From contig NZ_AP024853.1 of the NCBI RefSeq assembly GCF_024346715.1, positions 930,001 through 994,000 of the forward strand: a stretch of DNA of 64,000 bases, in the 5' to 3' direction. The notes under the pieces are model-generated. The model did not search any database. It was not told the origin of the DNA and saw only the letters and a program-made list of their open reading frames with translations. Source of the stretch: Photobacterium swingsii. Lineage in GTDB: Bacteria > Pseudomonadota > Gammaproteobacteria > Enterobacterales > Vibrionaceae. Below are positions 25,685 through 34,367 of the stretch, in pieces (positions within the stretch are counted from its first letter, which is position 1; each line of letters starts with the position of its first letter). A program made the translations under genes and the position numbers.

Positions 25685-25960
25685 TTATGATGAATGAGAT
25701 AACGTATTTGAAATAACAACTAACTCAGTACCATTGACTTTCAATCGCACTTCTTGAAATTCACTTAACCGCATACTGTAGCCTGTCACTTCATTTATAA
25801 AACTTCCATTTTCTTCAATAGTGGCCGTATGCTCGATAAACTGAAGCACTTCATACAGTTTGCTATCTTGATTAAAAAAGAGTTCGTTACGAAAGGAAGC
25901 CGCATTACCTATAAGTATAGGGATTAAATGGTTAATTGAATTAATATCAAAAATTATCAT
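25685..25960 (-). CDS. Unknown 91-residue protein in the aldehyde dehydrogenase-tpx operon
   Basis: Begins MIIFDINSINHLIPILIGNAASF. Soluble, no cysteine, no recognised motif; the middle is acidic (VLQFIEHTATIEENGSF) and the end beta-rich (EVRLKVNGTELVVISN). It sits 60 bp after the aldehyde dehydrogenase stop, with a hairpin in that gap, and 19 bp before tpx. Placement suggests it works with redox or aldehyde detoxification, but there is no direct evidence. Confidence 0.6.
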   Translation of the reverse strand: MIIFDINSINHLIPILIGNAASFRNELFFNQDSKLYEVLQFIEHTATIEENGSFINEVTGYSMRLSEFQEVRLKVNGTELVVISNTLSHSS

Positions 25961-25973
25961 GGTTGGCCTGTTA

Positions 25974-26005
25974 AGGGCTGCTATTCACTATAAGATAACA
26001 GCCCT
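25974..26005 (-). repeat. Intercistronic hairpin
   Basis: AGGGCTG (25974-25980) and CAGCCCT (25999-26005) are complementary in the gap between the aldehyde dehydrogenase gene and the 91-residue gene. No U-run follows on the minus strand; likely a partial terminator or processing site. Confidence 0.4.
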
Positions 26006-26020
26006 AATAATAGGGTCAGA

Positions 26021-27526
26021 TTAGAAGAACCCTAATGGGCGATCTGAATAGCTCACTAACATATTTTTGGTATTTTGATAATGTTCTAGCATCATTTTAT
26101 GTGTTTCACGTCCAATGCCAGATTTCTTATAACCACCAAATGCTGCATGCGCTGGGTAAGCGTGGTAACAGTTAATCCATACGCGACCAGCTTCAATTGC
26201 ACGTCCCATACGGTATGCACGGTTAGCATTGCGTGTCCATACACCCGCACCTAGACCAAACTCAGTATCGTTTGCAATTTCAAGTGCTTCCTCTTCATCG
26301 CAGAAAGTTGTTACTGATACTACAGGGCCAAATATCTCTTCTTGAAAGATACGCATCTTGTTATGGCCTTTAAGGATAGTCGGCTTAATGTAGAAGCCTT
26401 CTTTCTCTGCAGCTTCACCACCTACAAGAACTTCCGCACCTTCAGACTTACCCAACTCGATATAAGAAAGGATCTTATCGAACTGCTCTTTTGAAACTTG
26501 GGCGCCAACCTGAGTATTTACGTCCAGAGGATTACCTTGTTTAATCGTCTTCATACGCTCAAGTAAACGCTCGATAAATTTCTCGTAAATTGATTCTTGA
26601 ATCAGCAGACGAGATGGACAAGTACACACTTCCCCCTGGTTGAAGAAGGCAAGTAATACCCCTTCAATACATTTGTCCAAGTAATTATCATCGTCTGCAA
26701 AAATATCTTCAAAGAAAATATTCGGTGACTTACCGCCTAGCTCAACTGTCGAAGGGATTAAGTTATCAGCAGCACATTTAAGAATATGGTTACCCACCTC
26801 CGTTGAACCTGTGAAAGCTAGTTTATTGAGGCGAGGACTTGTAGCAAGCGCGTGCCCTGCTTCTTGACCATAACCGTTCACAATATTTAGTACACCAGCA
26901 GGAATAAGATCACCGATCACTTCTGCCAATAACAAAATTGAGGCTGGAGTTTGTTCTGCTGGTTTAAGAACAACACAGCAACCCGCAGCTAGTGCTGGTG
27001 CCAGTTTCCAAGCAGCCATCAATAATGGGAAGTTCCACGGGATGATTTGACCGACAACACCAACAGGCTCAGGAAAATGATAAGACGCAGTAGTGCTATC
27101 CAATTCAGAAGCAGACCCTTCTTGAGCACGAATGCAACCAGCGAAGTATCGAAAATGATCAATTACTAACGGTAAATCCGCAGCCAATGTCTCACGAACA
27201 GGTTTACCATTATCCCAACTTTCAGCAACAGCTAAATTTTCACTATGCAACTCAATACGATCGGCTATTTTTAAAAGCAAGTTGGATCGTTCTGTTACAC
27301 TGCTTGCTGCCCATGCTTTTTTTGCATCATGAGCCGCATCAAGTGCAAGTTCGATATCATCTGAGGTAGACCGTGGAATAAGACAAATTAACGAATCATC
27401 AACAGGTGAATGATTTTCAAAATATTCACCATTTAGCGGTGCAACCCAACAACCATTAATATAGTTTTCGTATTTAGGTTTAAAGTGCACGCTTGAACAC
27501 TCACTACCAGGAACGGGATATAACAT
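26021..27526 (-). CDS. NAD(P)-dependent aldehyde dehydrogenase (AldB/ExaC type)
   Basis: 501 residues from the ATG at 27526 (AGAGG 6 nt upstream; the frame opens at 27586 with an atypical leader). Full ALDH pattern: [33 protein letters not shown], catalytic Glu in [12 protein letters not shown] and catalytic Cys in [14 protein letters not shown], then EEIFGPV. The EVCTCPSR sequence is typical of AldB/acetaldehyde dehydrogenase II. It oxidises acetaldehyde or other aldehydes to acids. No sigma-54 promoter was recognised upstream. Confidence 0.95.
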   Translation of the reverse strand: MLYPVPGSECSSVHFKPKYENYINGCWVAPLNGEYFENHSPVDDSLICLIPRSTSDDIELALDAAHDAKKAWAASSVTERSNLLLKIADRIELHSENLAVAESWDNGKPVRETLAADLPLVIDHFRYFAGCIRAQEGSASELDSTTASYHFPEPVGVVGQIIPWNFPLLMAAWKLAPALAAGCCVVLKPAEQTPASILLLAEVIGDLIPAGVLNIVNGYGQEAGHALATSPRLNKLAFTGSTEVGNHILKCAADNLIPSTVELGGKSPNIFFEDIFADDDNYLDKCIEGVLLAFFNQGEVCTCPSRLLIQESIYEKFIERLLERMKTIKQGNPLDVNTQVGAQVSKEQFDKILSYIELGKSEGAEVLVGGEAAEKEGFYIKPTILKGHNKMRIFQEEIFGPVVSVTTFCDEEEALEIANDTEFGLGAGVWTRNANRAYRMGRAIEAGRVWINCYHAYPAHAAFGGYKKSGIGRETHKMMLEHYQNTKNMLVSYSDRPLGFF

Positions 27527-28422
27527 GGAAACCTCTTCTAACTCTATTTCTTGCACTTGTCTGTTTTGTGAACATCTATTTGTCAAAATTAGTGTCCTTA
27601 ATCAAAAAGCAGTAAAACTCAATGAACTCTTTTATGGCATTAACGACTCGATACCATCCCTAATTAAAGTCATTAAGTAAGTAGTTTTATTTCAACTTTC
27701 AAATGAGACAAAAATATAACGACAAGTGCGAAAAATAAGAAATGAAGTTTACTGAATAAATAAATCCATTAAAAACCAATTATTTACATCAAAGTAATTA
27801 CTCTAACAACTGTACATCCAGCCATCAAAAGCGACTAATACCCCCTAGAATGGCGATAATAAGGCGCAAGAAAGACAGCAAAAGGGATGAGGCATAAAGA
27901 ATTTAGTAAGCATACACAGACACTGTAATGGTCCAATAAAAGCACGAACCCAATATGAAGCTAAGCGAATACCCAAGAAAAAGACTCACTGACCCGCAGC
28001 TTCTTTGCTTCAGATAAATATTATATATATCAAGGGCCGCATGCTAAGAACCGATTATGCTCACATTTATTACAGAGATCATTTTTTCACATGATCACTT
28101 CAGTCTGCTCGACCGTTACTTTGTGTTAAAAACAAGCAAAGTGTCTTCTTTTTCATACAATCAATTAGACACCAGCATCAACACTGAATCCCCCAATGGA
28201 AACATACATGTTTACCTTAACTGTTGATAAGTTACTAAATACAAATGAAAAAACATTAAACACAATGAAAGAAATACTATAAATGCAATGGTTTTCATTC
28301 TTATGAAATAACAAGCAAAAAATATACATGTAAAGTTATACATGGTTTTTTTATACCTCAAGTGTATAATTCTTTGCCCTTAAATAAGGTTCACACATTT
28401 GTGTTAATAGATGGGTAAATAA
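27527..28422. other. Long AT-rich intergenic region
   Basis: About 900 bp between the leftward aldehyde dehydrogenase gene and the rightward ToxR-like gene. No convincing coding frame. Its right end holds the probable promoter of the ToxR-like gene (see 28323-28370). The rest shows nothing I can name. Confidence 0.4.
28323..28370 (+). promoter_or_regulatory. Direct repeats and -10 element before the ToxR-like gene
   Basis: TATACATG occurs at 28323-28330 and again at 28337-28344, a 14-bp period, followed by TATACCTC at 28352-28359. A perfect TATAAT lies at 28365-28370, but there is no good -35 element. This looks like an activator-dependent promoter with tandem binding sites, about 50 bp before the ATG. 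Confidence 0.4.
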
Positions 28423-29247
28423 ATGTGGTTACTAAATCCGCTAAAACGCTCGCAATTATCAAACTATGAAGCTGGCATTCACAAAAAATTAAAATCAACC
28501 GATTGCCAAATTTTAGAATTGCTTATCAAAAATGAAGGTAAAGCGGTATCCAAAGAAGACATTATGTCTAGCGTTTGGGAAGGACGTATTGTATCTGAAT
28601 CTAGCCTCACACAATCGATCGCTCAGTTACGTTTAATGCTAGGTGATAGTGGAAAAGAACAAAGAGTCATCAAAACCCTACCCAGAAAGGGCTACATGAT
28701 ATTACCGCATTTGGTACAGCTTGTACCTTTAAAAGCCGTTCTCACTACAACAGAAGAGTTCAAACCATCAAAAGAACTTCATCAAGAAGATCTAAAGTCA
28801 ATCGAAATACCGTCACAAGTCACCACACGCAAAAGTAACCTTAAAGCATTTTATTCGTACTTTTCAAACCATAAAATAGCGTTATATGCGGCCATCAGCC
28901 TCATCGTAATCAGCGTTACCCTCGTGAATTTCTGGACTTACTCTGTATTCTTAAAAAAGAATACAGTCGAGAAAAAAACATGGTCAAAAACAATCATTAA
29001 CAATACCAGTGTCCATCTGAAAAACGACCCTAGAAGCAGTGTTATTTTAGCCTTCTTCGAAGATAAAAAAGTCAAGATAGCGGATAATATCAGTAATATA
29101 TTTATTTCATCTAATCCACAGCAACTTTACCTTTCATGTATTTATACATCAGATAAACTAGGTGAAGATTTGACTCTAGACTTCACACTTCCCATAAAAT
29201 ATCCATTCGACCAAATGAAAGGTTTGATCAATGAGAATTGCCGTTAA
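28423..29247 (+). CDS. ToxR/CadC/VtrA-like membrane transcription factor
   Basis: 274 residues in three parts: a cytoplasmic OmpR/ToxR-type winged helix (residues ~1-95; LELLIKNEGKAVSKEDIMSSVWEGRIVSESSLTQSIAQLRLMLGD...KTLPRKGYMI), a ~50-residue linker, one membrane helix (~152-176) and a ~95-residue periplasmic domain with two Cys (near 236 and 273). This is the ToxR/TcpP/VtrA architecture, in which a periplasmic signal controls transcription from the membrane. It overlaps the next gene by 17 nt. Direct repeats upstream may be its own sites. Confidence 0.88.
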   Translation: MWLLNPLKRSQLSNYEAGIHKKLKSTDCQILELLIKNEGKAVSKEDIMSSVWEGRIVSESSLTQSIAQLRLMLGDSGKEQRVIKTLPRKGYMILPHLVQLVPLKAVLTTTEEFKPSKELHQEDLKSIEIPSQVTTRKSNLKAFYSYFSNHKIALYAAISLIVISVTLVNFWTYSVFLKKNTVEKKTWSKTIINNTSVHLKNDPRSSVILAFFEDKKVKIADNISNIFISSNPQQLYLSCIYTSDKLGEDLTLDFTLPIKYPFDQMKGLINENCR

Positions 29248-29716
29248 ATATAGCTTATTAATTTATATACTAAGCTCGATTTTTGCTTTTATTTACACCT
29301 TTTACTCTAATAAAGCATGTAATGAAGCTTTAATTAAAGATAAAAATAATCAAACCTTTTTTAGCCAAAGAATTGTTATTCACGACAAAGGATATGAAAA
29401 TATTAAGCAATCTTCGGTCATAGATACTAATGCACTTGGCTTTTATACCATAAACTCCAGCGTCACTAATGGTCTTTCGGGTGAGCGCTACAATAGCCGT
29501 TACTCTCTTAATATTTGGAGTGATAAATTATTCTCGATCCAATTACAAGATAACAAGCTAGATAATAAGAAAGCAGACGATCACAGCTCATCCCAAGCCT
29601 ATCTTGAGGAGTATTTTCATGAAGAATACTTTCAGGTTGTTTATAACAAAGGGAAAATAATGTGCAGCACAAGCTTAAACACGAATTTTTTAAATTGTAG
29701 TAAAACGATCTATTAA
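29231..29716 (+). CDS. Small periplasmic partner of the ToxR-like regulator (ToxS/TcpH/VtrC-like)
   Basis: 161 residues: one N-terminal membrane anchor (about residues 6-25) followed by a periplasmic domain with polar beta-rich sequence and several Cys (C30, and two near the C-terminus). No sequence motif is recognised; the call rests on size, topology and a 17-nt overlap with the ToxR-like gene, exactly the arrangement of toxRS, tcpPH and vtrAC. In VtrA/VtrC the two periplasmic domains form a bile-salt-binding barrel. Its 3' end overlaps the convergent gene by 27 bp. Confidence 0.7.
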   Translation: MRIAVKYSLLIYILSSIFAFIYTFYSNKACNEALIKDKNNQTFFSQRIVIHDKGYENIKQSSVIDTNALGFYTINSSVTNGLSGERYNSRYSLNIWSDKLFSIQLQDNKLDNKKADDHSSSQAYLEEYFHEEYFQVVYNKGKIMCSTSLNTNFLNCSKTIY

Positions 29717-30643
29717 AGGCATACGTATTAAGTACGCACTATAAAATATACCTTCATGATTCATGTAGTAAGAATCTTGACGGTTTAAATCAAGTGGTGC
29801 GCCATGGATATTCGAGACAACAACAGGCAAACCTTGCTGTGTTAATGCTTCAAAAATTGCAGCTGTCGCACTGAAATCCCAAAGACTACCTCCACCCTTT
29901 TGAGGTTTAGGCAACTTAATATACGCAGCGGGTGCACTTTCAAGTACACCAATAGCATTCATCACTGCGCCTGATGTATTGATAATTTCCAGCTCATGTA
30001 TACCCACCAATGTTAGCTGTTCCGCTATAGCTTCAAGTAAGGGGTTATAACGAGGATCTTGATGAAAGCTACGGTCGATAAAAAGTGTGAAAACAGCAGA
30101 TGAGGCTGCAGGCACTTTGCCTTTTTGTTCCAGCAAAGTGTCAGATACTTGAGTTAACCAAGGTTGGCCATTTTTAATAACTTTGCTGTTATTGCCATCG
30201 CTAATTGCTTGGTACAAATCTCCTGACGGCGGATTAAAAACAACACCTAACACTGGCTTCCCCGACTGAGACACTAATGCTATAGAAACAGCATACCCTG
30301 ACGTATTCTCGATAAAAGGTAATGTTCCATCCAACGGATCTATGCACCAAAAATATTCACTCGTTAACCTTTCATGATGCGCAGCTTGTGCTTCATCGGC
30401 ATTCTCTTCACTCAATACACCCAAGTTGTACTGTGTAATACTTGACGCTAGTACCGACAGAATCACGGCTTGGCTATCGAGGTCAACTTGCGTGACCACT
30501 TGAGCACTCAGGCTGGATCCAACATGTTTGCTCTCCACTTCAAGCTGCGTGCGATCAAACTGGGTAATATATTCACCAGCAGCAAGGGCTGCTTGCGTGG
30601 CTAACTGTAATAATTCTTCTAAATCCGCACGATTTAACTGCAC
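29690..30643 (-). CDS. Inositol monophosphatase/CysQ-family phosphatase
   Basis: 317 residues starting at GTG 30643, one base after the upstream gene's stop. Lithium-sensitive phosphatase motifs are in order: VTQVDLDSQA, SEEN, WCIDPLDGTLPF (metal site) and WDFSATAAIFEALTQQG. Members remove phosphate from inositol phosphates, 3'-phosphoadenosine 5'-phosphate or fructose 1,6-bisphosphate. The exact substrate is open. Because it is coupled to a kinase-like gene, a paired kinase/phosphatase function on one small molecule is conceivable. Confidence 0.88.
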   Translation of the reverse strand: MQLNRADLEELLQLATQAALAAGEYITQFDRTQLEVESKHVGSSLSAQVVTQVDLDSQAVILSVLASSITQYNLGVLSEENADEAQAAHHERLTSEYFWCIDPLDGTLPFIENTSGYAVSIALVSQSGKPVLGVVFNPPSGDLYQAISDGNNSKVIKNGQPWLTQVSDTLLEQKGKVPAASSAVFTLFIDRSFHQDPRYNPLLEAIAEQLTLVGIHELEIINTSGAVMNAIGVLESAPAAYIKLPKPQKGGGSLWDFSATAAIFEALTQQGLPVVVSNIHGAPLDLNRQDSYYMNHEGIFYSAYLIRMPLIDRFTTI

Positions 30644-30644
30644 A

Positions 30645-31646
30645 TTAAGCCCCCAGTTGTTCTAGTGCCTGCACCGTCAGCGCTTCGGTATAATCATTGA
30701 TTTTCCAATGTTCTGGGCTCCAGCCTTTAACAAAACGTTGAAAATCAGCCCAAGCAATAGGATATAAATTACGCCATTCTTGTTCTACGCTATGTGCATT
30801 CAGCTGCGGCTGAAGCGTGGCAAGCGCTGTTGATAATTGCGCAAAATAATAGTCTAGGTACACTGGTGCTTGATCTGCCGCCTTCGAAAAATCGAGCACA
30901 CTGCTTAGCAACAAAATGACATCTTTCATACCGCAGCCTTGCCCTACATACTGAAAATCCACCGCTGCAGCCTTAGTGCCTTCTGGTGTAAAACAAAAAT
31001 TAGCCAACTTAGCATCACCGTGAACAAGGGTCTGATACTGAGCATCATTTAACGTTTGATCAATCAAGTCAGCTGCATTTTTCAATCGCAGATCTTCTAA
31101 TGCATCAAGCTCATCAGGTCGCGTTGCTAAGTGCCAATACGTTCCCGATGGCCAAAGTCCGTTATATATTGCTGAGCTTGAGCAATTAGTATGAAGGTAT
31201 TGTGCATGAAAGAAGGCGAGCCACGACAAGCAAGATTCAATATGTACCTGGCGTACCGAAGTCACCACTTCGCTATAACCTGCGGGAGAGAGATCATCTA
31301 AAATTAATAAAATCGCATCATCTAGCCGCTCCACATATACACAATGCGGAACAAAACATTCGTTATGACTGTTATTGGCAAAATATTGATACCAATTCAC
31401 CTCAACCTGATATGAGTCTAGTTTTCGTTGATGCGAGGTGACAGTATTCCATCCTTTGGGGTGCTTTTTAGGTTGAGGTAATGCGATGTACTTAACCACC
31501 ACAGAAGGAACCTCTGCATCATTCAAGTATGCACGAAATAACGTACCGTAGCCTCCCCATAATGTTTGGATAACATGAGTACGAGAAACACTGCTCGCTT
31601 GAGTGAACTGAGCTATGGATGACAAAAGTTGCGGAGAAACTGGCAT
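30645..31646 (-). CDS. Aminoglycoside/choline-kinase-like phosphotransferase (ecdysteroid-kinase-like)
   Basis: 333 residues from ATG 31646 (an in-frame TTG lies two codons earlier). The kinase-like fold is shown by VVVKYIAL (ATP lysine region), the catalytic loop VHGDAKLANFCF and the metal-binding VDFQYVGQG. This belongs to the APH/choline-kinase superfamily, nearest the EcKinase/DUF1679 type found in many marine bacteria. The natural substrate is unknown. It immediately precedes the phosphatase gene and is probably co-translated with it. Confidence 0.82.
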   Translation of the reverse strand: MPVSPQLLSSIAQFTQASSVSRTHVIQTLWGGYGTLFRAYLNDAEVPSVVVKYIALPQPKKHPKGWNTVTSHQRKLDSYQVEVNWYQYFANNSHNECFVPHCVYVERLDDAILLILDDLSPAGYSEVVTSVRQVHIESCLSWLAFFHAQYLHTNCSSSAIYNGLWPSGTYWHLATRPDELDALEDLRLKNAADLIDQTLNDAQYQTLVHGDAKLANFCFTPEGTKAAAVDFQYVGQGCGMKDVILLLSSVLDFSKAADQAPVYLDYYFAQLSTALATLQPQLNAHSVEQEWRNLYPIAWADFQRFVKGWSPEHWKINDYTEALTVQALEQLGA

Positions 31647-31685
31647 GGACAATGGCTAACAAGAAAACAAGAACGAATTAAAAAA

Positions 31686-31739
31686 GAACCTTATTCAATG
31701 ACATTATGCTGCGACAGCGAATACCATTGAATAAGGCTC
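31686..31739 (-). promoter_or_regulatory. arfA nonstop hairpin/terminator spanning the stop codon
   Basis: Arms 31725-31739 and 31686-31700 form a 15-bp stem with one G-U around a 24-nt loop; the TAA (31704-31706) is in the loop. On the minus strand a U-run (TTTTTT) follows. RNase III cleavage or early termination here gives arfA mRNA without a stop codon, the known basis for tmRNA control of ArfA. Confidence 0.8.
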
Positions 31740-31967
31740 TCGGCCTTTAAATTTATCTTTTCGGCTAAAGCTACCCTTACCTTTCTTCGCTTTCACAACG
31801 CGAGTGGTGAAAAGTTTACTTGTTACCGCAGCTTTCAGTGCATTGTCCTGAATCGTTCCACGCCCTAATTCTATTGCTGTATTGTTCACTGATGTTGGTA
31901 ATTGCACCAAATCAGCCTCTTGGCTATTACGCGCTTGCAGCTTCACTTTACGCTTTTTAGACACCAT
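31704..31967 (-). CDS. arfA: Alternative ribosome-rescue factor A
   Basis: 87 residues. The C-terminal half GRGTIQDNALKAAVTSKLFTTRVVKAKKGKGSFSRKDKFKGRE matches ArfA (E. coli [36 protein letters not shown]). ArfA recruits release factor 2 to ribosomes stalled on mRNAs lacking a stop codon, as a backup to trans-translation. The N-terminus is basic (VSKKRKVKLQARN). The coding sequence ends inside a strong hairpin, so the natural product is expected to come from a nonstop mRNA and lose its last residues. AGAGG precedes the ATG. Confidence 0.88.
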   Translation of the reverse strand: MVSKKRKVKLQARNSQEADLVQLPTSVNNTAIELGRGTIQDNALKAAVTSKLFTTRVVKAKKGKGSFSRKDKFKGREPYSMVFAVAA

Positions 31968-32004
31968 GTTATTGCCTCTTTATAAAGGAAAATTCAGCCT
32001 GAGG

Positions 32005-33168
32005 TTAAGACTCAGGTGTAACCAATTGTACCTTATCCACCATATACTTTTTATATAATTTTAAAAACTCGAGCACCATGCCTCTAGCAACATTGTTTTG
32101 CTCACAATTAATAAGAAACACCACGCCTGTCTGGGTCACCGTATTAAAAAGCATTTCAGTGCGGATCCCCTTAACCCAACCGCCATGGTGAATAAAGCCA
32201 GACAGCCCTTGATAATCAAACGTACGCCAGCCGAGACCATAATAAACGTTACTTAATTTAGCTTTATAACGCATCTGGTTCGCCCGAATATGCGGCTTAT
32301 GCATTATCGACAGTAAAGCAGGGTTAAGCACCGTAGGTTGATGGCCAAATTGCGCCAGCATCCACTTGGCGAGATCTTGCGCACTCGCATTCACCCCCGC
32401 TGCTGCGGGTACTTGATAATAGGCCTCTTGTGGTTTAACGGCCGCGCAACCAGATTTTGTTTTTACATGCGGAGCAACCCTATCTTCATGGCTAGTAAAA
32501 CCATCAATACCAAAGGTTGCATGATCCATCTCTAACGGAATGAAAAGCTGCTCTTTCACAAAAGTAGGATAATCTTGCCCTGCGGCATGCGCGACCATCT
32601 CTGCGGATAAGTTATAAATAATATTCTGATAGCCATAACAATCCCCTGGTTCACAAACAAAATTTATGCGTTTTATCATCTGTACAATACGGGTATAGCT
32701 AACATTATCTTCAAGCAAATCAGAATAGGCTTGGGGGACAAGCCCTGAAGTATGGGATAGCAAATGGCGTAACGTAACTGCGCTTCCCTGCTGGGGATCA
32801 CTAAATTCAATGTGTTCCAAGTAAGGAACAACATGAGTATCCCAATCGATTAATTGCTTATCAACTAATAACGATGTTGCAGCCGATGCAAAGGTTTTAG
32901 AGATAGATGCCAACGGAAAACGTGTCGAAGACGTTACCCTCTGCTTAGCCCCTACCTTTGCGACACCATAGCCCCGTAGTAAACGTATTTGCCCGTTTAC
33001 TACGACAGCTAGAGATGCGCCAGGAATGGAGGTACGAACGGCCTGCTTTACCCAATCATCAAGCGCATAGACGATTTCATCTTTTGGTGCACTCGCAGCA
33101 GGGCCCGAGACGAGCATCATCACTAATAAAATGATCCCAAAGCGAACACATTTTAAGCTTTGCACCAC
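32005..33168 (-). CDS. Serine beta-lactamase-family periplasmic hydrolase
   Basis: 387 residues from GTG 33168 (AGGAG 6 nt upstream). Signal peptide CVRFGIILLVMMLVSGPAASA. Penicillin-binding-like motifs: SxxK in LASISKTFASA, the YxN region in CYGYQNIIYNLS, and HHGG near the C-terminus. The class C beta-lactamase/esterase family includes AmpC, D-aminopeptidases and EstB esterases. Differences from AmpC (no YAN, HHGG instead of KTG) make a true resistance enzyme unlikely; peptide or ester hydrolysis in the periplasm is more plausible. It stands alone. Confidence 0.85.
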   Translation of the reverse strand: MVQSLKCVRFGIILLVMMLVSGPAASAPKDEIVYALDDWVKQAVRTSIPGASLAVVVNGQIRLLRGYGVAKVGAKQRVTSSTRFPLASISKTFASAATSLLVDKQLIDWDTHVVPYLEHIEFSDPQQGSAVTLRHLLSHTSGLVPQAYSDLLEDNVSYTRIVQMIKRINFVCEPGDCYGYQNIIYNLSAEMVAHAAGQDYPTFVKEQLFIPLEMDHATFGIDGFTSHEDRVAPHVKTKSGCAAVKPQEAYYQVPAAAGVNASAQDLAKWMLAQFGHQPTVLNPALLSIMHKPHIRANQMRYKAKLSNVYYGLGWRTFDYQGLSGFIHHGGWVKGIRTEMLFNTVTQTGVVFLINCEQNNVARGMVLEFLKLYKKYMVDKVQLVTPES

Positions 33169-33609
33169 ACACTCCTACAACGACACAATGTGCAGTAGAA
33201 AGTTTAGGTGTTAATCGATTTTTACCGAGGCATCAGCTGTCTTAATATTGCAACCCAGCACTATTACTTACTCATCGAAGGGCATAACGCGAGACAAAAA
33301 AGTACCAATTTAACGACAGTTTTTATGGCTAATATTGCTGATAAGTTCTAATATGAATTTAGTGAACAGTGCTTTATTCGACTCACAAGTGTACGCTGAA
33401 AATGGCTACAAATTGACTAAACCAATAATACTCATCATTTTCAGTCAAATATTTAACATTATCTATCACACTGATATTAAAAGGTTATCACTCATCCGAT
33501 GAGCTTTTAAATGAGATCTAACGCACAAAATGGTTTTTGATATTGATTGTAAGCCATTATAATACCCGGCTCTGTCGAGGTGACATGATTTCTAACAAGG
33601 TTCATATTC
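33169..33609. other. Divergent intergenic region
   Basis: About 440 bp between the leftward hydrolase and rightward MaoC-like gene. No coding frame seen. A short palindrome CTCATCCGATGAG occurs near 33492-33504, but its role is unclear. Confidence 0.35.
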
Positions 33610-34305
33610 ATGAAAGTAGTCGATTTTCTTAAGCAAAAGCGTGAAGCTCTAGCGCACAATCCGTTTGAACTTAAAGACTGGCTATCTCCATCTATCCGTG
33701 ATTATTGGAGCGAGTTCCTAGATAAAGCAAACAACAGCCAACTTGTTGCTTGGGGGCGTGATCAAAGAATTGCAGCATCTAATGATGCGATTGCACCAGA
33801 ACCAGAGATCAAGCAGCCGGCACCAATCGAGCTGTCTGAAGAAGCTCAACGTGTGAAAGAAGAGATTGAAGCAAACTTGGGTGAAGAAATTCACGTAGGC
33901 GATTGGCTTATTGTTGATCAAGACCGTATTAACCAGTTTGCCGCAGTCACTGAAGATCACCAGTGGATTCACACCGACCCTGAACGTGCAGCGGAAGAAT
34001 CACCTTTTAAAACAACCATCGCACATGGTTTTCTAACCCTGTCTTTATTGTCTGTTCTAACTGACAGTGTTGATCCAACGAAGCAGACATTTCCATCTGC
34101 TAAAATGACAGTTAACTTTGGTTTGAACAAAGTTCGTTTTCCATACCCAGTAAAAGCGGGTGTACGCGTACGTGCTCGCACTTCGATTCAGTCTGTTACG
34201 CCGATTAAACGCGGTCTCGAGATTGTTCAAGAAATCAAAGTCGAAATCGAAGGTTGTCGTCGCCCTGGCTGTGTAGCTGAATCCGTGATTCGCCTATACT
34301 TCTAA
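33610..34305 (+). CDS. MaoC-like (R)-specific enoyl-acyl hydratase
   Basis: 231 residues. The N-terminal ~95 residues are a helical extension; the C-terminal ~135 residues are a MaoC hot-dog domain with the hydratase motif FAAVTEDHQWIHTDPERA (Asp/His pair) and TIAHGFLTLSLLSVL. Members add water to (R)-enoyl-CoA or enoyl-ACP, feeding polyhydroxyalkanoate or fatty-acid pathways. A standard terminator follows the stop. The FabG-like reductase at 55175 could act in the same type of pathway but is not linked. Confidence 0.88.
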   Translation: MKVVDFLKQKREALAHNPFELKDWLSPSIRDYWSEFLDKANNSQLVAWGRDQRIAASNDAIAPEPEIKQPAPIELSEEAQRVKEEIEANLGEEIHVGDWLIVDQDRINQFAAVTEDHQWIHTDPERAAEESPFKTTIAHGFLTLSLLSVLTDSVDPTKQTFPSAKMTVNFGLNKVRFPYPVKAGVRVRARTSIQSVTPIKRGLEIVQEIKVEIEGCRRPGCVAESVIRLYF

Positions 34306-34327
34306 GCACTGAATCGCACCAAACTAA

Positions 34328-34354
34328 AAAGCCGAGATATCATCTCGGCTTTGT
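34328..34354. terminator. Bidirectional terminator
   Basis: AAAGCCGAGAT-ATC-ATCTCGGCTTT, a perfect stem of 11 bp with a 3-nt loop between the convergent MaoC-like and DUF4349 genes. Confidence 0.85.
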
Positions 34355-34367
34355 CATTTTCATACCT

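Noticed and set aside
32005..33168. AmpC-type antibiotic resistance gene
   Set aside because: The SxxK motif is present, but the Tyr and KTG motifs deviate from AmpC; a peptidase or esterase role is more likely.
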